Assembly: GCF_000526915.1 (NCBI RefSeq)
Contig: NZ_JAGZ01000001.1
Coordinates: forward strand, 806,001 to 870,000
Direction of reading: 5' to 3'
Source: Mycobacterium genavense ATCC 51234
Lineage (GTDB): Bacteria; Actinomycetota; Actinomycetes; Mycobacteriales; Mycobacteriaceae
Length of the DNA: 64,000 nucleotides
This document shows positions 48,450 through 59,462 of the stretch, piece by piece; the first letter of the stretch is position 1, and every line of letters starts with the position of its first letter. The notes below the pieces were generated by a model. That model saw only the letters and a list, made by a program, of their open reading frames with translations, was not told where the DNA came from and ran no database searches. Made by a program: the position numbers and the translations under genes.

Positions 48450-49856
48450 TCAGCGGCGGAACTGGTTCAGCGCGCGCACCTTGTTCATCACGTCGAGGGC
48501 GGCCACCTTGTACGCCTCGGAGAACGTCGGGTAGTTGAACACCGCGTCGACCAGGTACTCGACGGTTCCGCCGCACCCCATCACGGCCTGCCCGATGTGC
48601 ACCATCTCGGTCGCGCTGGTGCCGAAGATGTGCACCCCGAGCAGCTTGAGGTCCTCGGTGGATACCAGCAGCTTGAGCATGCCGTACGAGTCGCCGGCGA
48701 TCTGGCCGCGGGCCAGCTCGCGGTAGCGGGCCATGCCCACCTCGTAGGGGATCGCGTTCTTGGTCAACTCCACCTCGGTGGCGCCGACGTAGGAGACCTC
48801 GGGAATGGAGTAGATGCCGATCGGCTGCAGCTCGGTGATGCCGTCGGTGGGCTCACCGAACGCGTGGTAGGCGGCCAGCCGGCCCTGTTCCATCGAGGTG
48901 GCGGCCAGCGCGGGGAAGCCGATCACATCGCCGACGGCGTAGATGTGCGGCACCTTGGTCTGGAAGAAGTCGTCGACGTATATCCGGCCGCGATTGTCGG
49001 CCTCCAACTCGGCGTTGTGCAGATCGAGGTGATCGGTCTGCCCTTGGCGCCCAGCGGAATACATCACCGTCTCGGCGGGGATTTGCTTGCCGCTGGCCAG
49101 GGTGGTGACGGTGCCGGCCGAGCCGACGTCGACCGCGGTCACTTCCTCACCGAACCGGAACGTCACCGCCAGGTCGCGCAGGTGGAACTTCAGCGCCTCG
49201 ACGACCTCGGGATCGCAGAAGTCCAGCATGTCGCCGCGCTTTTCGACGACGGTGACCTTGGTGCCCAGCGCGGCGAACATCGACGCGTACTCGATGCCGA
49301 TCACACCGGCGCCGACGACCACCATCGAGGTGGGCAGCGCCTTGAGGTCGAGGATCCCGTCGGAGTCGAGCACGCGGTCCTCGTCGAACTCGACCCCGGA
49401 CGGTCGGGCCGGCCTGGTGCCGGTGGCGATCACGACGTATTTGCCACTGATGGTTAGCTTTTCGCGCCGGGACGGGGCTTCGATCTCGATGGTGTGCGGG
49501 TCGATGAATCGTCCGTGCCCGATCAACAAGTCGATCCGGTTGCGCATCAACTGATTGCGCACCACGTCGACTTCCTTGCCGATCACGTGCTGCGTGCGGG
49601 CCAACAGGTCGGCCGGGGTGATCTTCTCCTTGACGCGGTAGCTCGTGCCGTAGAGTTCGCGCTGGCTCATCCCGGTGAGGTAGAGCACCGCTTCGCGCAA
49701 CGTCTTTGACGGAATCGTGCCGGTCTGGACGCACACGCCGCCCAGCATTTGGCCGCGTTCGATCACCGCGACCGATTTACCGAGCTTGGCCGAGGCGATA
49801 GCGGCCTTCTGGCCGCCGGGCCCCGAGCCGATCACGACCATGTCGTATTCCTGCAT
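48450..49856 (-). CDS. sthA: Soluble pyridine nucleotide transhydrogenase SthA
   Basis: 468 residues, equal to M. tuberculosis SthA. FAD enzyme exchanging electrons between NADPH and NAD+. FAD motif [12 protein letters not shown] (residues 8-19), [14 protein letters not shown] where the second redox cysteine of related disulfide reductases is replaced, the NAD motif [27 protein letters not shown], and a C-terminal dimerisation domain. ATG 49856 follows upstream codons without similarity. Converges with the protease gene. Confidence 0.94.
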   Translation of the reverse strand: MQEYDMVVIGSGPGGQKAAIASAKLGKSVAVIERGQMLGGVCVQTGTIPSKTLREAVLYLTGMSQRELYGTSYRVKEKITPADLLARTQHVIGKEVDVVRNQLMRNRIDLLIGHGRFIDPHTIEIEAPSRREKLTISGKYVVIATGTRPARPSGVEFDEDRVLDSDGILDLKALPTSMVVVGAGVIGIEYASMFAALGTKVTVVEKRGDMLDFCDPEVVEALKFHLRDLAVTFRFGEEVTAVDVGSAGTVTTLASGKQIPAETVMYSAGRQGQTDHLDLHNAELEADNRGRIYVDDFFQTKVPHIYAVGDVIGFPALAATSMEQGRLAAYHAFGEPTDGITELQPIGIYSIPEVSYVGATEVELTKNAIPYEVGMARYRELARGQIAGDSYGMLKLLVSTEDLKLLGVHIFGTSATEMVHIGQAVMGCGGTVEYLVDAVFNYPTFSEAYKVAALDVMNKVRALNQFRR

Positions 49857-49970
49857 CGATCCCATGGGATAGACGATAAAGCCCACAGTCGAGACTTTCT
49901 CCACAGACGGATGGCGCAATTGCGTTGCGCGAGCGCGTTCTGACGGTGGCGGCGATCAGCGTTGGGCCTC

Positions 49971-51029
49971 ATGACACCGCATGCACCCGATTTCGAACTG
50001 AACCGCCCCGGCACACTGATCGCCGCGCTACCGGCCGTTCTCGGCTTCGTCCCGGAGAATTCATTGGTTTTGGTGTCGTTGGAACGTGGCGAACTGGGAG
50101 CCGTGCTGCGGGTCGACCTCGGCCAGGAGCTGGCCGGCCGGCTCGGGCATCTGGTCGAGGTGGCCGCGGCGGCGGCGCCCGAGGCCGCGATCGCGGTGAT
50201 TGTCGACGAGGAGGGCGCCGAATGCTCAATGTGCAATGAGGAGTACCGGCAGCTGTGCGCGATGCTCGCAGAGGTGTTGTCGGAGCACAACATTGAGCTG
50301 TGGGCGGCCCATGTGGTGGATCGGGTGGCCCGCGGCGGGCGCTGGCATTGCGTGGATGGCTGCGGCGCGAGCGGCGCAGTCGACGATCCGTCCGCGTCGC
50401 CGCTGGCCGCCGCGGCGGTGCTGGAAGGCCGGCGGCTGTATGCGCGTCGCGCCGATCTGCAGGCCGTGATCGCCGTCGAGGATCCGGCCCGCAGCGCCGC
50501 ACTGGCCGGTTTGGTCGGCGAGCAGGCGGAAACCCACGCGGCGGCGCATCGCGCGGATCCCGCGTGCTGTAGGCGGCGCGACCTGGAAAGCGCGATGGCC
50601 GCGGCCGCCCGGGTGGGCGCCGGGCAGACGCTGTCGGACGCCGAGCTGGCCGCGCTGGGCTGCGCGCTGGACGACGGCCAGGTGCGCGACACGCTGTACG
50701 CGCTGGCGGTCGGCGTGAAGGCGGGGGAAGCCGAGGCGTTGTGGGCGGCGCTGGCGCGCGCCCTGCCCACGCCGTGGCGGGTCGAAGCGCTGGTGTTGCT
50801 GGCGTTCAGCGCGTATGTGCGCGGCGACGGCCCGCTGGCGGGGGTGTCCCTGGAGGCCACGCTGCGCTGCGACCCGGACCACCGGATGGCGGGCATGCTG
50901 GACACGGCGCTGCAGTCGGGCCTGCGACCCGAACAGATCCGCGAACTCGCGAGGACCGGCTACCGGCTGGCCAAGCGGCTCGGGGTGCGGCTACCGCCGC
51001 GGCGCGCGTTCGGCCGCCGTGCTGGATAG
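49971..51029 (+). CDS. DUF4192 protein (Rv2712c-like)
   Basis: 352 residues from ATG 49971. Actinobacterial DUF4192: FELNRPGTLIAALPAVLGFVPENSLVLVSL at the start is the hallmark (quoted in parts: RPGTLIAALPAVLGF, PENSLVLVSL), followed by IAVIVDEEGAECSMCNEEYRQLC, the WHCVDGCGASG zinc-like cysteines, and a helical C-terminus with LWAALARALPTPWRVEALVLLAFSAY. Ends in a basic tail RLPPRRAFGRRAG. Function unknown. Converges with ideR. Confidence 0.83.
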   Translation: MTPHAPDFELNRPGTLIAALPAVLGFVPENSLVLVSLERGELGAVLRVDLGQELAGRLGHLVEVAAAAAPEAAIAVIVDEEGAECSMCNEEYRQLCAMLAEVLSEHNIELWAAHVVDRVARGGRWHCVDGCGASGAVDDPSASPLAAAAVLEGRRLYARRADLQAVIAVEDPARSAALAGLVGEQAETHAAAHRADPACCRRRDLESAMAAAARVGAGQTLSDAELAALGCALDDGQVRDTLYALAVGVKAGEAEALWAALARALPTPWRVEALVLLAFSAYVRGDGPLAGVSLEATLRCDPDHRMAGMLDTALQSGLRPEQIRELARTGYRLAKRLGVRLPPRRAFGRRAG

Positions 51030-51035
51030 GGGGAG

Positions 51036-51725
51036 TCAGACCTTCTCGACCTTGACGGCGTGCGCCATCTCGTGCGGCAGGGTGAAGTTTTCGTGCCCGG
51101 GGATCAGGATGGTGACCCCGCTGGGACCGGTCTCGACGGTGACCCGCGCGTTCGGCACCACGCCGGCGTCTTTGAGCTGCGCGATCAGGTCGATGTCGCC
51201 CTGCACATGCTCGGTGAGCTGGCGGACGACGACCGCGACCGGCGATCCCGCCGGCAGCTCGGTCAGCCGGACCAGGTTGATGCCGTCGGTGCCGGAGTCC
51301 GGGCCCACGCCCAGGTTCAGCAATCCGGGAATCGGGTTGCCGAACGGGGAGGTGGTGGGGTTGTTGAGCACCTTGACCAGCCGGCGTTCGACGTCCTCGC
51401 TCATCACGTGCTCCCACCGGCAGGCCTCGGCGTGCACTTCTTCCCACGGTAAACCGATGACGTCGACGAGCAGTCGTTCGGCGAGGCGGTGCTTGCGCAT
51501 CACGGAAATGGCCAGCGCGCGGCCCTTGTCGGTGAGTTCCAGGTGCCGGTCACCGGCCACGTGGAGGAGACCGTCGCGCTCCATCCGGGAGACGGTCTGG
51601 CTGACGGTCGGCCCGCTCTGGTCGAGTCGTTCGGCGATCCTGGCGCGCAGCGGCGTCACGCCCTCTTCCTCGAGGTCGTAGATGGTCCGCAGGTACATCT
51701 CGGTGGTATCAACCAGGTCGTTCAT
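51036..51725 (-). CDS. ideR: Iron-dependent repressor IdeR
   Basis: 229 residues (M. tuberculosis 230). DtxR-family regulator controlling siderophore and iron-storage genes. Winged helix EMYLRTIYDLEEEGVTPLRARIAERLDQSGPTVSQTV in the first 50 residues, metal ligands in the dimer domain including CRWEHVMSEDVERRL and HKHRLAERLLVD-type HRLAERLLVDVIGL, and an SH3-like C-terminal domain (LTELPAGSPVAVVVRQL, FTLPHEMAHAVKVEKV). ATG 51725. sigB lies upstream of it on the same strand, as in M. tuberculosis. Confidence 0.96.
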   Translation of the reverse strand: MNDLVDTTEMYLRTIYDLEEEGVTPLRARIAERLDQSGPTVSQTVSRMERDGLLHVAGDRHLELTDKGRALAISVMRKHRLAERLLVDVIGLPWEEVHAEACRWEHVMSEDVERRLVKVLNNPTTSPFGNPIPGLLNLGVGPDSGTDGINLVRLTELPAGSPVAVVVRQLTEHVQGDIDLIAQLKDAGVVPNARVTVETGPSGVTILIPGHENFTLPHEMAHAVKVEKV

Positions 51726-51856
51726 TCAGCACCCTCCATTGACGCCGAGTCTACTTGGCCAGCTGCCGAAATAGGTCTAACGCTTCGGTAGGCAAGCAAG
51801 TATGCCTGCCGCGGATGTGCGGCGGGCATACTGTCGGTGCTATCTGGCCGGGCGCC

Positions 51857-52819
51857 TCAGCTGGCGTAGGAGCGCAGCCGGTCGGCACGCTCTCCGTTGC
51901 GCAGCTTGGCCATCACGTCCCGCTCGATCTGCCGGACCCGCTCCCGGGACAGGCCGAACAGCTTGCCGATCTGGTCCAGCGTCCGCGGCTGGCCGTCGTC
52001 GAGGCCGAACCGCAGCCGGATCACCTGGTGCTCGCGCTCGTCCAGGGTGGCCAGCACGCTGCGGATGTCGGTGTGCAGCAGCTCGGCGATCACCGCGTTC
52101 TCCGCGGACATCGCTTCGGCGTCCTCGATGAAATCGCCCAGCGGTGCTTCCTCTTCGGAACCGACCGGCATGTCCAGGCTTACCGGGTCGCGGCTGTGCT
52201 CGAGCAGATCGTTGATCTTCTCGACCGGGATTCCGGACTCGGCGGCCAACTCCTCGTCGGTGGCTTCCCGGCCGAGGTTCTGGTGCATCTCGCGCTTGAT
52301 CCGCGCCAGCTTGTTGACCTGCTCGACGAGGTGAACGGGCAGCCGGATGGTGCGGCTCTGGTCGGCCATGCCGCGGGTGATGGCCTGACGGATCCACCAC
52401 GTCGCGTACGTCGAGAACTTGAATCCCTTTGTGTAGTCGAACTTTTCCATCGCGCGGATCAGTCCGAGGTTGCCCTCCTGAATCAGGTCGAGCAGCGGCA
52501 TTCCCCGACCGGTGTAGCGCTTGGCCAACGAGACCACCAGGCGCAGGTTCGCCTCCAACAGGTGCCGACGCGCCGCTTGACCGTCACGTACGACGGTGGC
52601 GAGATCGCGTTTGCGGTTCTCGCCCAGGAGTTTCCGCGTCGCGAGCAGATGCTCGGCATACAGTCCGGCCTCGATACGCTTCGCCAGTTCGACTTCGTCC
52701 GCGGCGGTCAGCAGCGCCGTCTTCCCGATGCCGTTCAGATATACGCGCACGAGGTCCGCTGCAGGGCTTTGAGCATCAAGATCGCTGGTGTCGATCCTGC
52801 CTGTGATGGCATTCGCCAT
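51857..52819 (-). CDS. sigB: Principal-like sigma factor SigB
   Basis: 320 residues (M. tuberculosis 323). Group 2 sigma-70 used in stress and stationary phase. Region 1.2 ([26 protein letters not shown]), 2.3-2.4 with [29 protein letters not shown] (quoted in parts: [23 protein letters not shown]), region 3 and region 4.2 helix-turn-helix [20 protein letters not shown]. No long N-terminal extension, unlike SigA. ATG 52819. A SigE-type promoter precedes it. Confidence 0.95.
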   Translation of the reverse strand: MANAITGRIDTSDLDAQSPAADLVRVYLNGIGKTALLTAADEVELAKRIEAGLYAEHLLATRKLLGENRKRDLATVVRDGQAARRHLLEANLRLVVSLAKRYTGRGMPLLDLIQEGNLGLIRAMEKFDYTKGFKFSTYATWWIRQAITRGMADQSRTIRLPVHLVEQVNKLARIKREMHQNLGREATDEELAAESGIPVEKINDLLEHSRDPVSLDMPVGSEEEAPLGDFIEDAEAMSAENAVIAELLHTDIRSVLATLDEREHQVIRLRFGLDDGQPRTLDQIGKLFGLSRERVRQIERDVMAKLRNGERADRLRSYAS

Positions 52820-52857
52820 GGCGGCCTCCCGATTGGCTTGTAGCTGTCATGGTGTTA

Positions 52858-52883
52858 AACGACATATCAGCCCTGAGAGTTCC
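52858..52883 (-). promoter_or_regulatory. SigE/SigH-type promoter of sigB
   Basis: On the minus strand GGAAC (52883-52879), 17 bases, CGTT (52861-52858), 38 bases before the sigB start. M. tuberculosis sigB has an equivalent stress promoter recognised by SigE, SigH and SigB. Together with the matching element at clgR it links these genes to envelope stress. Confidence 0.7.
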
Positions 52884-52968
52884 CCCGCCGATGCCATCTC
52901 ACACGCTTTGACGTGCACAAATGTGCCGCATACCTGAGAATGTCCTGAGAAGAGTGCTCCGCCGCCGG

Positions 52969-53403
52969 TCAACCGGAACCGGCGTCGTACCCGTGACCGG
53001 CGTCGTAAGCCTGGTGCTCGCGGCCGGGCGAACCCGGTTGCGGTGGCGCGGATCGCGGCGCCTCCAGGGCGGGTCGTTCGGCTGTCGGGAACAACGGAGT
53101 GCGCCGCCGCGCGTCGTCGAACCGACGGGGTTCGTCCTTGCGGCGGGGCGGGCGGTCGTTGGCGATCAGCACGGCCATCCACGGCAGCGGCACCGACGCG
53201 CCCACGATCAGCAGTGAGATCAGCCCGTTGTGCCAGGCGTCGTAGGCCAGCGCGGCCAGGATCAGCGCCGGAATCCGGAAGGCCATCAGCGTCAGGTACT
53301 TACGGACCCGCGCGCGATGCTGTTCCTCGTAGGACGGTTCGGCGGCGGTGATGAGCACCGGCCGGCCCTTGTCATCGAACCCTAATTCCGGGCCGCGCTT
53401 CAT
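52969..53403 (-). CDS. DUF3099 membrane protein (Rv2709-like)
   Basis: 144 residues from ATG 53403. Two membrane helices (LMAFRIPALILAALAYDAWHNG and GLISLLIVGASVPLPWMAVLIA) flanked by ITAAEPSYEEQHRARVRKYL, the DUF3099 signature, and a polar Arg/Pro tail ending YDAGHGYDAGSG. Function unknown. Lies on the same strand upstream of sigB and ideR. Confidence 0.8.
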   Translation of the reverse strand: MKRGPELGFDDKGRPVLITAAEPSYEEQHRARVRKYLTLMAFRIPALILAALAYDAWHNGLISLLIVGASVPLPWMAVLIANDRPPRRKDEPRRFDDARRRTPLFPTAERPALEAPRSAPPQPGSPGREHQAYDAGHGYDAGSG

Positions 53404-53466
53404 TCCTCCACTGTCCCACATCCGGCCGATTCCGGTCGGGGCGCCTTGGCAGGCACAATGTGAGGT

Positions 53467-53706
53467 ATGCAGATCCAGACGATCGAACGCACCGACACCG
53501 ACGAACGCGTCGACGACGGGACCGGCAGCGACACCCCCAAGTACTTTCATTACGTCAAGAAGGACAAGATCGCCGAGAGCGCGGTCATGGGGAACCACGT
53601 GGTCGCGCTGTGCGGTGAGGTTTTTCCCGTCACGCGCGCGGCCAAGCCGGGCTCACCTGTCTGCCCGGATTGCAAGAGGATCTACGACCAGCTCAAGAAG
53701 GGCTGA
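53467..53706 (+). CDS. DUF3039 zinc-ribbon protein (Rv2708c-like)
   Basis: 79 residues. Actinobacterial DUF3039: TPKYFHYVKKDKIAESAVMGNHVVALCGEVF, quoted in parts (HYVKKDKIAESAVMG, VVALCGEVFPV), then CPDCKRIYDQL. Cysteines at LCGE and VCPDC may bind zinc with His. Soluble, small, function unknown. ATG 53467. Converges with the BrkB-type gene. Confidence 0.85.
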   Translation: MQIQTIERTDTDERVDDGTGSDTPKYFHYVKKDKIAESAVMGNHVVALCGEVFPVTRAAKPGSPVCPDCKRIYDQLKKG

Positions 53707-53767
53707 TCAGGTCAGGTCGGCGGCCTCGCCGGCTCGACATCGCGTTCCCGCCTCGCGGGATTCGTCG

Positions 53768-54715
53768 TCACCGGATTCGACAGGGCCTCCGCCGTCGCTT
53801 CAGGGTGGGCGACCGCGCCATCAACCACTTGCGCAGCCGGTGGGCGTGCGTGCGAGGCGCGGGGAACTCCTCCTGGATCGCGGCATTGAGCTCGGCGCCG
53901 AGCATGATCGCGAAGCCGCCGAAGAAGGCGAACAACAGGAACGCGATCGGCGTGGACAGCGCGCCGTAGGTGTAACCGGTGCTGGTGATCCACCGCAAGT
54001 AGACGCGCAGGCCCAGCGTCGCGATCACGAACACGGCGGTCGCCAGGATGGCGCCCAAGACGAGCCGATGCGTCGGCAGCGGCTCCGGCAGCGACACCCG
54101 GTACAAGATTACGACGCCGGTCATCAACCCGAGGACCAGCGCGGGGTAGTAGCCGTAGCGCAGCACGTTGGCCAGCGCGTAAGGGATGTGCTCGGACACC
54201 GTGCGCGGGCCCACCACCAGCACCGGCGCGGCCACGACCGCGCACACCAGTCCGACCACGTAGAGGAACAGCGCGAACAGCCGCTGGCGCACCGGGTGGC
54301 GCAGTGGTGTCTGGTCGTGCGCCTCGACCACCGAATCGACGAACGCCGAGATCGCCGACGACCCCGCCCACAGCGACAGCAGGAAACCGAGCGAGACCAC
54401 CTCGCCGCGAGCATGGGCGGTGATGTCCCGCACCGTGGGCTCGATGATCTCGTTGACGACGCTGGACGAGAACAGGCTGTGCGCCGCCGAGATCGCGCTC
54501 TTCTCGATGCTGTGCAGCGCGTCCGGCCCGAACAGCGGGGCCACATACGCCAAGCTGCCCAGCATTCCCAGCAGCAGCGGCGGGGTGGAAAGGGCCGACC
54601 AGAAGCCCGCCTGGGCGGACTCGGTGAAGATGGAGTCGTCCCAGCTTTTCCCGAGAGTCCGCAACGTGATTCGCCAAAGATGATGGCGCGACGGCTTTAC
54701 GGTCTGATCACTCAT
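53768..54715 (-). CDS. YihY/BrkB-type membrane protein (Rv2707-like)
   Basis: 315 residues. About six membrane helices (AGFWSALSTPPLLLGMLGSLAYV, VSLGFLLSLWAGSSAISAFV, LFALFLYVVGLVCAVVAAPVLVV, YYPALVLGLMTGVVILYRV, VLGAILATAVFVIATLGLRVYL, PIAFLLFAFFGGFAIMLGAELNAAI). Long called ribonuclease BN, but RNase activity of this family is not accepted; probably a membrane protein of unknown transport or structural role. Ends in a basic tail; an alternative frame near 53800 continues to 53712, so a small C-terminal frameshift is possible but unproven. Confidence 0.82.
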   Translation of the reverse strand: MSDQTVKPSRHHLWRITLRTLGKSWDDSIFTESAQAGFWSALSTPPLLLGMLGSLAYVAPLFGPDALHSIEKSAISAAHSLFSSSVVNEIIEPTVRDITAHARGEVVSLGFLLSLWAGSSAISAFVDSVVEAHDQTPLRHPVRQRLFALFLYVVGLVCAVVAAPVLVVGPRTVSEHIPYALANVLRYGYYPALVLGLMTGVVILYRVSLPEPLPTHRLVLGAILATAVFVIATLGLRVYLRWITSTGYTYGALSTPIAFLLFAFFGGFAIMLGAELNAAIQEEFPAPRTHAHRLRKWLMARSPTLKRRRRPCRIR

Positions 54716-54781
54716 ACCGGTCCAGCATTACCGAAGAATTCGCCCACGCCGCACATTCTGGGTGGGCGAGTTTCGCTGGAC

Positions 54782-54970
54782 CTAGCTTCCGCTGACCTCC
54801 AGCACGGCGGCGAGCTCGATCAGCTTGGCCTCGTGCTCGTTGGCGTGGTGCTGGCAGAAGAGAAGCTCGGCTCCGGAAGGCAGCTTGGCACGTACCCGAG
54901 CTGCGGCACCGCAGCGGTCGCAGCGGTCGGCTCTAGTCAGCTCGGCACTTGTCGTCAAAGTTGCATTCAC
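54782..54970 (-). CDS. Small DUF7455 zinc-binding protein
   Basis: 62 residues. Actinobacterial DUF7455: LTRADRCDRCGAAARVRAKLPSGAELLFCQHHANEHEAKL, with CDRC and CQHH forming a likely zinc site (quoted here as short parts). Charged, soluble. Common upstream of sigA in actinobacteria. Function unknown. ATG 54970. Confidence 0.8.
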   Translation of the reverse strand: MNATLTTSAELTRADRCDRCGAAARVRAKLPSGAELLFCQHHANEHEAKLIELAAVLEVSGS

Positions 54971-55106
54971 TGGCTTCTCCGTTCTCTTGTATTCACTGTC
55001 TCAGACGTTTGGCGTTTTTGCGTTGTTCCCCGATCGTTATCGGGTGTGTCGTTTCTCACGAGCGGTAAACGTTTGGTTTCGTCGGGCTTTCTAGAGTGGT
55101 CAACCA

Positions 55107-55475
55107 ATGACATTCCCTTCTGAGCTGCTCGTACACCTGTGCGCGGCCGACGAATGGTCGGACGCCCAGCGCCGCAGCGAAATCCCGGTGCCGCCCGCCG
55201 GGGACTTCATCCACCTGTCGGCGCCCCAGCAGGTACATCTGCCGGCCAATCGGCTGTTCAGCGGCCGCCAGGACCTGGTGCTGCTGCACATCGACCCGGC
55301 GTTGCTGGACTCGCCGGTGCGGTGGGAGCCCGGTGTGCCAACGGATCCGGAGGCGATGCTGTTCCCGCACCTGTACGGGCCGCTGCCGGTCACCGCTGTG
55401 AAACGGGTCACCGTCTACTCGCCCAGTCCCGGGGGCACCTTCGCCCCGCTGGCCGGTCCTCAGGGCTCGACGTAG
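55107..55475 (+). CDS. DUF952 protein (Rv2705c-like)
   Basis: 122 residues. DUF952 fold: LVHLCAADEWSDAQRRSEI, DFIHLSAPQQVHLPANRLFSG, LVLLHIDPALL, VRWEPG and LFPHLYGPLPVTAVKRV. Related to ADP-ribosyl-transfer-like folds but function unknown. ATG 55107. Its last 16 bases overlap the tail of the ridA remnant. Confidence 0.82.
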   Translation: MTFPSELLVHLCAADEWSDAQRRSEIPVPPAGDFIHLSAPQQVHLPANRLFSGRQDLVLLHIDPALLDSPVRWEPGVPTDPEAMLFPHLYGPLPVTAVKRVTVYSPSPGGTFAPLAGPQGST

Positions 55476-55837
55476 GCGTCGGCTTCGATCGCCACCAGCA
55501 ACTCCGGTGCGATCAGCGCCGTGACCTCGACCATGGTCGCCGTCGGCCGTATCTGCCCGAAGACCCGGGCGTGCACCTCCGCGACCTCACGCCACCGCGA
55601 AATGTCGGTCACGTAGATGCGGGGTGCGGATCACGTCGTTCAGCGTGGCCCCGGCCTGCTGCAGCGCAATCTCGATGCGGCGCAAGGCATCTCGGGCCTG
55701 CGCGGCGATGTCGTCGGCGGGCCCGGCGCCGGTGGTGCCGGGCCCGCCACGTAGGGGCCTACCCGCACCGCGCGCGAGTAGCCGACCGTGGATTCGAAGT
55801 CGGATCCTGACGAGACGAGTCTGCGGTTACCGGACAT
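55460..55837 (-). pseudogene. RidA/YjgF-type deaminase (Rv2704-like), two frameshifts
   Basis: Frame from ATG 55837 is good for 31 residues (RRLVSSGSDFESTVGYSRAVRVGPYVA), then one base is missing near 55742 and the sense moves to another frame (GTTGAGPADDIAAQARDALRRIEIALQQAGATLNDVIRT). An extra C in the run at 55621-55624 then returns it to the first frame (RIYVTDISRWREVAEVHARVFGQIRPTA...YVEP, stop 55460). In the original frame a stop at 55640 ends translation after 65 residues. Corrected length is about 125, matching RidA, which destroys reactive enamines. The two indels cancel, but about 40 residues between them are scrambled and stopped. Confidence 0.85.
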
Positions 55838-55956
55838 GGGTCACACTACGGCGGCGCCGACGGCCGGCGCATTTTCCTTGTGCCCAACCGAATTTCCGGC
55901 GCACCGCTGTGCGCAACAGCGATTTTGACTGTGCAGCAACAAGTTTGACGCGTGTG

Positions 55957-57474
<1,518 letters not shown>

Positions 57475-57654
57475 TTACACCCCTTCGGTTGGACTCACTT
57501 TCGGTGGGTTTGGGCATGGTTAACCGAAAGTGCCTGCTATGTCGAATGTCGGTGTTGGTATGAGCGTGGAGGCTCGCACGCTTTCTGTCGGGCGGTCGCC
57601 GTGGACCATTGTAACGACAGTGCGCGCTCGTACCGCCGCCCTAGCGGGGAAATT

Positions 57655-58464
57655 TCAGTGCGTCACGTCCACGGTCGAGGCCATCGCGGCGCCGACGATC
57701 CCGGCGGTGTTCAGCAATGCCGCGGCCACCACCGGGGTGCGGTTTTCGAGCAGCGGCACCCATTGATCGGCCTTTCGGCTGATCCCACCGCCGGCGATGA
57801 TCAGGTCGGGCCAGATCGCGTTCTCGATCGCGATCAGCACCCTGGTCACCTCTTTGGTCCAGCGCGGGTAGCTCCATTTGTTTTTGTCTTTCACCGACGA
57901 GGCCGCGCGTTTCTCGGCCTCTTTGCCGCCGACTTCGAGATGGCCGAATTCGGTGTTGGGTATCAGCGTCCCGTTGTGGATCAGGGCGGAGCCGATGCCG
58001 GTTCCGAAGGTGAGCAGCACGACCAGCCCCTCGTGCCCTTTGCCCGCCCCGTAGCGCTCCTCGGCGAGCCCGGCCGCGTCGGCGTCGTTGAGCACCGTGA
58101 CGTCTTGGCCGTCCAGCTTGGCGCTGATCACGTCGCGCGCGTTGGTCCCGATCCAGGCGCGATCCACGTTGGCCGCGGTCTGCACGATGCCGTTGGTGAC
58201 GACACCGGGGTAGGTCACGCCGAGCGGCCCGGCCCAGCCGAATTCGTCGACGACCTTGGCGATGGTTTTGGCCACGGCCGACGGGGTGGCCGGTTGCGGA
58301 GTCAGCAGTTTGACCCGTTCGCCGATCAGCTGGCCGGTGTCCAGATCGACGATTCCGCCCTTGATTCCGCTGCCGCCGACGTCGATGCCGAATCCGCGAC
58401 GCTGCGGCGTGCCGGAGGCTGCCTCGGTGCCGGGTGCATTGGTGGCCGAGTCGGTGCTGGTCAT
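57655..58464 (-). CDS. ppgK: Polyphosphate glucokinase PPGK
   Basis: 269 residues from ATG 58464. Phosphorylates glucose with polyphosphate or ATP. ROK-type motifs: FGIDVGGSGIKGG near 28-40, VTYPGVVTNGIVQTAANVD, LNDADAAGLAE, LLTFGTGIGSALIHNG and the C-terminal IIAGGGISRKADQWVPLL. The start is chosen because M. tuberculosis PpgK begins MTSTG...; an ATG 11 codons upstream is possible. Sits between sigA and suhB. Confidence 0.94.
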   Translation of the reverse strand: MTSTDSATNAPGTEAASGTPQRRGFGIDVGGSGIKGGIVDLDTGQLIGERVKLLTPQPATPSAVAKTIAKVVDEFGWAGPLGVTYPGVVTNGIVQTAANVDRAWIGTNARDVISAKLDGQDVTVLNDADAAGLAEERYGAGKGHEGLVVLLTFGTGIGSALIHNGTLIPNTEFGHLEVGGKEAEKRAASSVKDKNKWSYPRWTKEVTRVLIAIENAIWPDLIIAGGGISRKADQWVPLLENRTPVVAAALLNTAGIVGAAMASTVDVTH

Positions 58465-58588
58465 CGACGTCTCCTTGGCGAGATCGGGCTGTGTCACACC
58501 TTAGCTGGCGACGACCTGGTTGCGGCCGGGCGATCGGAGGAGTGTCGCCGCTCTGCGCGGCGGCAGCCGACTGTGTTGCGATGGACCC

Positions 58589-59461
58589 GTGACGAGATCC
58601 GAGCCCGCGCAGTTGCGCGCCGTAGCCGAACTGCTCGCCGCCGAAGCCGCCGAGTTCGTCAGGTCGCGGCGCGCCGAGGTGTTCGGTGCGCGCGCGGCCG
58701 GGACCGACAGTGCCGCGGTGCGGTCCAAGAGCACGCCGACCGATCCGGTGACGGTGGTCGACACCGAGACCGAACGCCTGCTGCGCGATCGGTTGGCCAA
58801 ATTACGGCCCGGTGACCCGATTCTCGGGGAAGAGGGCGGCGGCCCGGCCGAACCGGACGCGGCGTCTCAGGACGCGGTTACCTGGGTGCTCGATCCGATC
58901 GACGGCACGGTGAATTTCGTCTACGACATCCCGGCATATGCGGTGTCGGTCGGCGCGCAAGTCGGCGGCGTGTCGGTGGCCGGCGCGATCGCCGACGTCG
59001 TCGGGGGCCGGGTCTACTCCGCGGCGCAAGGCCTGGGCGCGCATGTCGTGGACGCGCAAGGGACGCAGCCGTTGCGGTGCACCGACGTCGGCGATCTCTC
59101 AATGGCCTTGCTGGGCACCGGCTTTGGATATTCGATCGGGCGGCGCACCACCCAGGCCGCGCTGCTGGCGCGGCTGCTGCCGTTGGTGCGCGACGTGCGT
59201 CGCGTCGGCTCCGCCGCACTGGACCTGTGCATGGTCGCGGCGGGGCGGTTGGACGCCTACTACGAGCACGGGCTGCAGGTGTGGGATCGCGCGGCGGGCG
59301 GGCTGATCGCAGCTGAGGCCGGGGCACGGGTGTTGCTGCCCACGCCGCTCGGCCCGCCTGGCACAGAGGCCGGACTGGTGGTGGCGGCCGCGCCCGGGAT
59401 CGCCGACGAACTGTTGACGGCCCTCGAGCGATTCGGCGCCCTTGCCCCGATCGCGGACTGA
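58589..59461 (+). CDS. suhB: Inositol-1-monophosphatase SuhB
   Basis: 290 residues, equal to M. tuberculosis SuhB. Hydrolyses inositol phosphate for phosphatidylinositol and mycothiol synthesis. Metal ligands in ILGEEGGG and WVLDPIDGTVNFV, plus the C-terminal VWDRAAGGLIAAEAGA. GTG 58589. Stop lies 1 base from the end of cei, which converges. Confidence 0.93.
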   Translation: MTRSEPAQLRAVAELLAAEAAEFVRSRRAEVFGARAAGTDSAAVRSKSTPTDPVTVVDTETERLLRDRLAKLRPGDPILGEEGGGPAEPDAASQDAVTWVLDPIDGTVNFVYDIPAYAVSVGAQVGGVSVAGAIADVVGGRVYSAAQGLGAHVVDAQGTQPLRCTDVGDLSMALLGTGFGYSIGRRTTQAALLARLLPLVRDVRRVGSAALDLCMVAAGRLDAYYEHGLQVWDRAAGGLIAAEAGARVLLPTPLGPPGTEAGLVVAAAPGIADELLTALERFGALAPIAD

Positions 59462-59462
59462 A

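Noticed and set aside
53712..53800. C-terminal frameshift in the BrkB-type gene
   Set aside because: The alternative frame gives a plausible polar tail, but the family C-terminus is too variable to decide.
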